From positions 1-10,449 of the forward strand of contig CAIUQW010000152.1 in assembly GCA_903901395.1 (NCBI GenBank): a stretch of DNA of 10,449 nucleotides, given 5' to 3'. How positions within the stretch are numbered: position 1 is the stretch's first letter; every line of letters starts with the position of its first letter. Positions 7,597-10,449 of the stretch are shown here, piece after piece. Origin of the DNA: an uncultured Chlorobiales bacterium. Its GTDB lineage: Bacteria; Bacteroidota; Chlorobiia; Chlorobiales; Chlorobiaceae. A model generated the notes under the pieces. That model was not told the DNA's origin, searched no databases, and saw only the letters and a list, made by a program, of their open reading frames with translations. A program made the translations under genes and the position numbers.

Positions 7597-7713
7597 CTAT
7601 CCGATATTTTCGTAGTAATCGCCCACAACCCACCTGCGCCCATCGATGAAGACTTCGAGACATCGGCCATAGGCTTCTGCTCCCAGGACGAAAGCTCCTT
7701 GCATATTGTTCAT
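7597..7713 (-). CDS. Possible small protein, 38 residues
   Basis: From ATG 7711-7713 the minus strand encodes 38 residues: MNNMQGAFVLGAEAYGR, then CLEVFIDGRRWVVGDYYENIG, then TAG. Codons are GC-rich at the third position (for example CTC GAA GTC TTC ATC GAT) and resemble the host's main genes, unlike the AT-rich surroundings. The sequence looks like beta strands with a turn (VFIDGRRWVVGDYY). No Shine-Dalgarno precedes the ATG, and an internal start at M4 is equally possible. It may be the tail of a decayed larger gene rather than a complete one; the frame stays open for at least the first tens of bases upstream. The next frame with a good ribosome binding site starts 53 bp downstream on the same strand. 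No family is recognised. Confidence 0.3.
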   Translation of the reverse strand: MNNMQGAFVLGAEAYGRCLEVFIDGRRWVVGDYYENIG

Positions 7714-8391
7714 GGTCAATATTGTCGATGATTTACTGGTCGATGCGGTTTCTCTTTTTCTTCAGAATTACTTTTGTGGTTGCAGTTTTTATCGATTCTC
7801 TGTTGTCTTCCCAGATTTTATTGAGCCGCATCCTCGCGTTGCTCGTATGATTTGTAGTAAGATAATAAAAAAATTATAAAAATGATATTTTGTTGCTCTG
7901 ATCACCTTTGTGGGTAAAAATATTTTACTGCATAAGTGCGTGCATGGTGTTCATAATTCAGCATAAGTAATTTTATGATGGATGATTGAGTGTTTCACGA
8001 TAAAGAGTCTGTTTGCCTGAAGCCTGTAGTTTTGATCAGTAATAAAGTCATGAAAATGAAGAGGTTAACTCAGATCATCACTCGGCTGAGCTATTCTGAT
8101 GTTAATAGTCTAAAGGAGTGTGATGAAAATAAAGTGATAAATTTAAGGCGACTGGTGAATAGCTGTTGTGCCCATATCACGTTTACCAGAAAATGAAGCG
8201 TTTCGTGCCAGTACGCACTGACAATCCGACTACTCCTGTCGCGGATCTGAGATGTTGGCGATTCACTTTTCGAGCAGATAGATAATGCGGTGATAATGAA
8301 ATGGCGTAATAATGTGTTTTTATTCTTTGAATTTCTTTTTATTTGCTTCATGATCGTAAAGAAAGCCGCCATGATTATCGATACGTAATAA
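7714..8391. other. AT-rich intergenic region without a convincing gene
   Basis: This stretch of nearly 700 bp is markedly richer in A and T than the flanking genes. The only plausible frame is on the plus strand, GTG 7990 (or ATG 8050) to 8196, with residues such as YSDVNSLKECDENKVINLRRL. It has no ribosome binding site ahead of either start, so I do not call it a gene. A minus-strand open frame at 8091-8474 has low-complexity content and runs over the promoter of the next gene; it is probably spurious. No repeats, transposase remnants or RNA genes were recognised. Confidence 0.5.
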
Positions 8392-8420
8392 TTGTAATAT
8401 TGTGAGTCGATGATTACATT
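8392..8420 (+). promoter_or_regulatory. Candidate sigma70-type promoter of the chlorosome protein gene
   Basis: TTGTAA (8392-8397) and TACATT (8415-8420) match the -35 and -10 consensus at four of six positions each. They are separated by exactly 17 bp. Transcription would start near 8427, about 60 nt before the preferred start codon. The call rests on consensus matching alone. Confidence 0.4.
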
Positions 8421-8432
8421 GCAAAAGTTATA

Positions 8433-8455
8433 AGACTGTCTCGCTGGAGCAGTCT
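8433..8455 (+). promoter_or_regulatory. 5'-leader hairpin with GGAG in its loop
   Basis: AGACTG (8433-8438) and CAGTCT (8450-8455) form a perfect 6-bp stem around an 11-nt loop, TCTCGCTGGAG, which contains the Shine-Dalgarno-like GGAG at 8446-8449. An outer inverted repeat, TTGCAAA (8419-8425) with TTTGCAA (8455-8461), flanks it at the DNA level. The GGAG lies 6 nt before a TTG (8456) that is in frame with the downstream gene. Confidence 0.35.
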
Positions 8456-8485
8456 TTGCAAGGCAAACAGGCAAAACTCAAGAGT

Positions 8486-9166
8486 ATGAACGTCATCATC
8501 AACGATAAATCCTGTGTCTCATCCGTTGGCCAGACGCTTTTAAAGGCGGCCCGAATCAACCACAGCCATGTCGGCTATTTGTGCGGAGGGCACGGAGTTT
8601 GTCAGACCTGTTTCGTGATCGTGCTCGACGGCTCGGAGTCACTTTCTCCGGCTAACGAGGTCGAACGCGCCTTTCTTTCTCCTCACCAGCTTGAAATGGG
8701 TGGCCGCATGGCTTGCCGGGCCACCATCGTCCGTGAAGGGACGATCAGGATTCTTTCACGCCCTGAGCAGGTTCGAAGAATGCTCTTTACCGATCCGTTG
8801 CCACTGTTCGGCTATGGCGCGGAGATGGGGCGTAACTTTGCCCGTCAGCTTGTACCGGGAATTGGCAATCTCGTTGGGCGCATTGTGACTGGCGAGATCG
8901 TCAACGAGAATGAGCTTGATGATTTCAGGGAGTCGGTTAACAGCCTTATTGGTCTTGCAATTGAAACACTGCCGGAGTATTTGCCATTCAAAGAGCAGGT
9001 GATGAGCATCGTCGGCCAGTTACCGCCTGTGCAATTGCCCGCGCAACTCAAGCTCGAAATGCCTTTCGAGTTGCCATTTCAACTTCCGTTTATACAGCAG
9101 GATACACGAAAAGCCCTCAAAGAGCCGAAGCCAATCAAGTATATATCGAAAAATAGTTCGAATTGA
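8486..9166 (+). CDS. Chlorosome envelope 2Fe-2S protein (CsmI/CsmJ/CsmX type)
   Basis: The 226-residue product starts with an adrenodoxin-like [2Fe-2S] ferredoxin domain (about 1-95). The ligands are C33, C39, C42 and C77, in YLCGGHGVCQTC and GGRMACR, giving the C-x5-C-x2-C-x34-C spacing. The remainder has a Gly-rich segment (107-137) and hydrophobic helices (about 150-176). It ends with a Pro/Leu/Phe/Gln repeat-like stretch at 178-202, PFELPFQLPF among it, and a basic tail. Domain order and length (about 220-245 residues) match CsmI, CsmJ and CsmX, which sit in the chlorosome monolayer envelope. These proteins are thought to carry electrons that redox-gate energy transfer from bacteriochlorophyll c under oxic conditions. 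Which paralogue this is cannot be told here. I chose ATG 8486 because the conserved domain starts there; an in-frame TTG at 8456 has a better-placed GGAG and would add 10 residues. Confidence 0.85.
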   Translation: MNVIINDKSCVSSVGQTLLKAARINHSHVGYLCGGHGVCQTCFVIVLDGSESLSPANEVERAFLSPHQLEMGGRMACRATIVREGTIRILSRPEQVRRMLFTDPLPLFGYGAEMGRNFARQLVPGIGNLVGRIVTGEIVNENELDDFRESVNSLIGLAIETLPEYLPFKEQVMSIVGQLPPVQLPAQLKLEMPFELPFQLPFIQQDTRKALKEPKPIKYISKNSSN

Positions 9167-9233
9167 TCGGGTATATCAGAAATTATCATCCAACACTCGA
9201 AGGCAGATTCGTTAACGAGTCAATCTCTATTTT

Positions 9234-9626
9234 ATGCTGAAAATAATGGTGCCTGAAATAATCGAGAAGATCAAGGAAGAGAAGTATGTCGAGGCGCTGG
9301 TCAATCTTGTCGGGCTGATGTATTATCTGCATGAAAATGTCCGGAGTTATTCCGGTGACGAAATATTTTCTGTGACATTGGCGCATGATGCTCTGTCGGA
9401 CACCTTGATCGAGATAAACAGGATCAATCAAGCTTCCGATTCTTTTAATTATGTCGCGGAGTATTGCGCTCATCTTGCTGTATTGAGATTGCAGGAGGTT
9501 CTCGGTGACAAGGCCGCAGGCCGTGCAGCAAAGTCTTTATCACTTGGCCTTGAAACAATTATCAGTTTGAATAAAAAAAGAGGTGATCAGGATAAACGCT
9601 CGTCAAACGAGAGTTTCCTGCTGTAA
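9234..9626 (+). CDS. Helical hypothetical protein downstream of the chlorosome gene
   Basis: This is a 130-residue protein I do not recognise. It looks almost wholly helical, with an amphipathic N-terminus (EIIEKIKEEKYVEALVNL), a middle helical region and LAVLRLQEVLGDKAAGRAAKSLSLGLETI (81-109), then a basic-polar tail. No signal peptide or membrane segment is clear. An in-frame TAA about 20 bp upstream limits the start to ATG 9234 or ATG 9246; neither has a good Shine-Dalgarno, so I keep the first. It lies 67 bp after the CsmI/J/X-type gene on the same strand with no terminator between, so it may be co-transcribed and linked to chlorosome function (inference). A palindrome, TCGTTAACGA at 9209-9218, sits in that gap. 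The gene converges on the minus-strand gene ending at 9644, 17 bp away. Confidence 0.65.
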   Translation: MLKIMVPEIIEKIKEEKYVEALVNLVGLMYYLHENVRSYSGDEIFSVTLAHDALSDTLIEINRINQASDSFNYVAEYCAHLAVLRLQEVLGDKAAGRAAKSLSLGLETIISLNKKRGDQDKRSSNESFLL

Positions 9627-9643
9627 AAATAGAATGCAATACT

Positions 9644-10449
9644 TCATATTGGCATGAGCCATTGTGTAACTCTTGAGAGTGATTCGTTGATCAGCAATCC
9701 TGTGAATCCCATAGCGTCAGAAAGCTCTGCCAGCATCAGCGGTGTTGGTTCGGTATCGGTGCACAGCATCACCGGACGCCACTGTGGAGCAAATTTGCTT
9801 TTGAATCGATAGAGACCTTCGAAATTATACGCATGGCGGCTCCACTGCGCAACGGAGAGCGTGAGCTTTTCCATGTGATTCAACTCATCCTGGTTGCCTT
9901 GCATGAGATGCATGAATGGCACTTCTCCCAGGCTCCACTCGCCTATCTTTTCATGGCATAGGATTTCAAATATGCCCGCAACCAGAGACTCCATGATGTC
10001 TCCCGGAGCCTGCCGATGGCGCAGCATCAATTCAGTATGAATCGCATTTCGTCCCCTTGCCGAAAGGGTCATTGCCCCGAGCCATATGCCTGAGTGCGAA
10101 CGAAAAACAAAGAGTCTGCAATGAGATGAGGGCTTTTCCCGGAAAAGGTTTCGAAGTTGCGGTTTGTCTGCGTGAATTGTGTCGCTTCGAAATGCTTCAA
10201 GGCGTTGGCGGTTGACATCGTCAAACTTCAGTTCTTCGACAAATCCCTGCTTGCCGCCTCTCGTGAGCGATGCCCGTACCGTTTTTTTCTGAAAATGGTT
10301 ACGGTTTCCGGGATCGAGCACGGCTTCAGCGCCGGTTCTCATAATATGGCAATGACGTGCGGAAAAAAATCGAGCCATTTCAGGCGTGCAGCCGCGAATG
10401 ATATAACCGCCAGGAAATGTCCGGTTAATATCTTCGTAAAGTATCTGAA
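9644..10449 (-). CDS. DUF2156 / MprF C-terminal-like protein (5' end outside window)
   Basis: The minus-strand frame is open to the right edge and ends in TGA at 9644-9646, giving 267 residues of the C-terminal part. An internal ATG at 10376-10378 exists, but the frame continues upstream with plausible sequence (LYEDINRTFPGGYIIRGCTPE), so the true start is beyond the window. The sequence resembles the C-terminal GNAT-like domain of MprF (phosphatidylglycerol lysyltransferase, DUF2156). ELMLRHRQAPGDIMESL corresponds to the 'DLMRYxPxAPNGTMD' region, GEWSLGEVPF to 'FNLGMAPLS', and YNFEGLYRFKSKFAPQWRP to 'YNFQGLxRFKxKFxPxWxP'. In MprF this domain moves lysine or alanine from aminoacyl-tRNA to phosphatidylglycerol; other members with this domain act on different acceptors or are uncharacterised. 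Whether the membrane flippase half is present cannot be seen. Confidence 0.75.
   Translation of the reverse strand, partial: QILYEDINRTFPGGYIIRGCTPEMARFFSARHCHIMRTGAEAVLDPGNRNHFQKKTVRASLTRGGKQGFVEELKFDDVNRQRLEAFRSDTIHADKPQLRNLFREKPSSHCRLFVFRSHSGIWLGAMTLSARGRNAIHTELMLRHRQAPGDIMESLVAGIFEILCHEKIGEWSLGEVPFMHLMQGNQDELNHMEKLTLSVAQWSRHAYNFEGLYRFKSKFAPQWRPVMLCTDTEPTPLMLAELSDAMGFTGLLINESLSRVTQWLMPI

Noticed and set aside
7329..7670. Minus-strand frame of 113 codons whose end (QVTLIVRMDF) looks like an outer-membrane beta-barrel C-terminus
   Set aside because: Codon pattern favours a different frame over the same bases, the rest of the frame shows no barrel-like content, and there is no signal peptide or ribosome binding site; the alternating tail is probably chance.
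8091..8474. Minus-strand 127-codon open frame
   Set aside because: It covers the promoter and leader of the chlorosome gene, has low-complexity AT-driven composition and no homology I recognise.
9594..9616. Hairpin (AAACGCTCGT / ACGAGAGTTT) at the end of the 9234-9626 gene as a terminator
   Set aside because: It has one mismatch, lies inside the coding region and is not followed by a T-rich run on either strand.

Overview
The window most likely comes from a green sulfur bacterium (Chlorobiaceae, probably a GC-rich Chlorobaculum-type genome). The main clue is a 226-residue protein at 8486-9166. Its adrenodoxin-like 2Fe-2S domain, followed by a hydrophobic tail, matches the chlorosome envelope proteins CsmI/CsmJ/CsmX, which are known only from chlorosome-bearing phototrophs. 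The left half has GC-rich third codon positions and an ordinary chromosomal layout. This taxonomic call is inferred from protein families; no search was run.

Left part (1-4669), all on the minus strand. Two genes form a likely operon for glucose-disaccharide metabolism. The first, read first, is a 420-residue HAD phosphatase resembling trehalose/sucrose-phosphate phosphatases. The second, 48 bp downstream, is a fusion of a beta-phosphoglucomutase-like HAD domain with a GH65 disaccharide phosphorylase; it runs off the left edge. To their right, a separate two-gene unit carries an alpha/beta hydrolase and thymidylate kinase (tmk), 6 bp apart.

Middle (4670-6146), plus strand. A short divergent intergenic region leads to a small lipoprotein. 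It is followed by a periplasmic CpxP/Spy-like protein preceded by a 20-bp near-perfect palindrome and followed by a strong intrinsic terminator.

Accessory stretch (6222-8455). Two minus-strand genes of unknown function (194 and 96 residues; the smaller is glycine/alanine-rich and membrane-like) adjoin about 1.2 kb of AT-rich DNA. That DNA holds only tiny or broken reading frames on the minus strand: a 38-codon ORF and a roughly 59-codon frame interrupted by one frameshift. This part looks like decaying or rapidly evolving DNA.

Right part (8392-10449). A candidate sigma70 promoter and a 5' hairpin precede the chlorosome 2Fe-2S protein. A helical protein of unknown function follows 67 bp downstream on the same strand. 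Converging on them is the 3' part of a DUF2156 (MprF C-terminal-like) gene that continues past the right edge.

No rRNA, tRNA, CRISPR array or intact mobile element was recognised.
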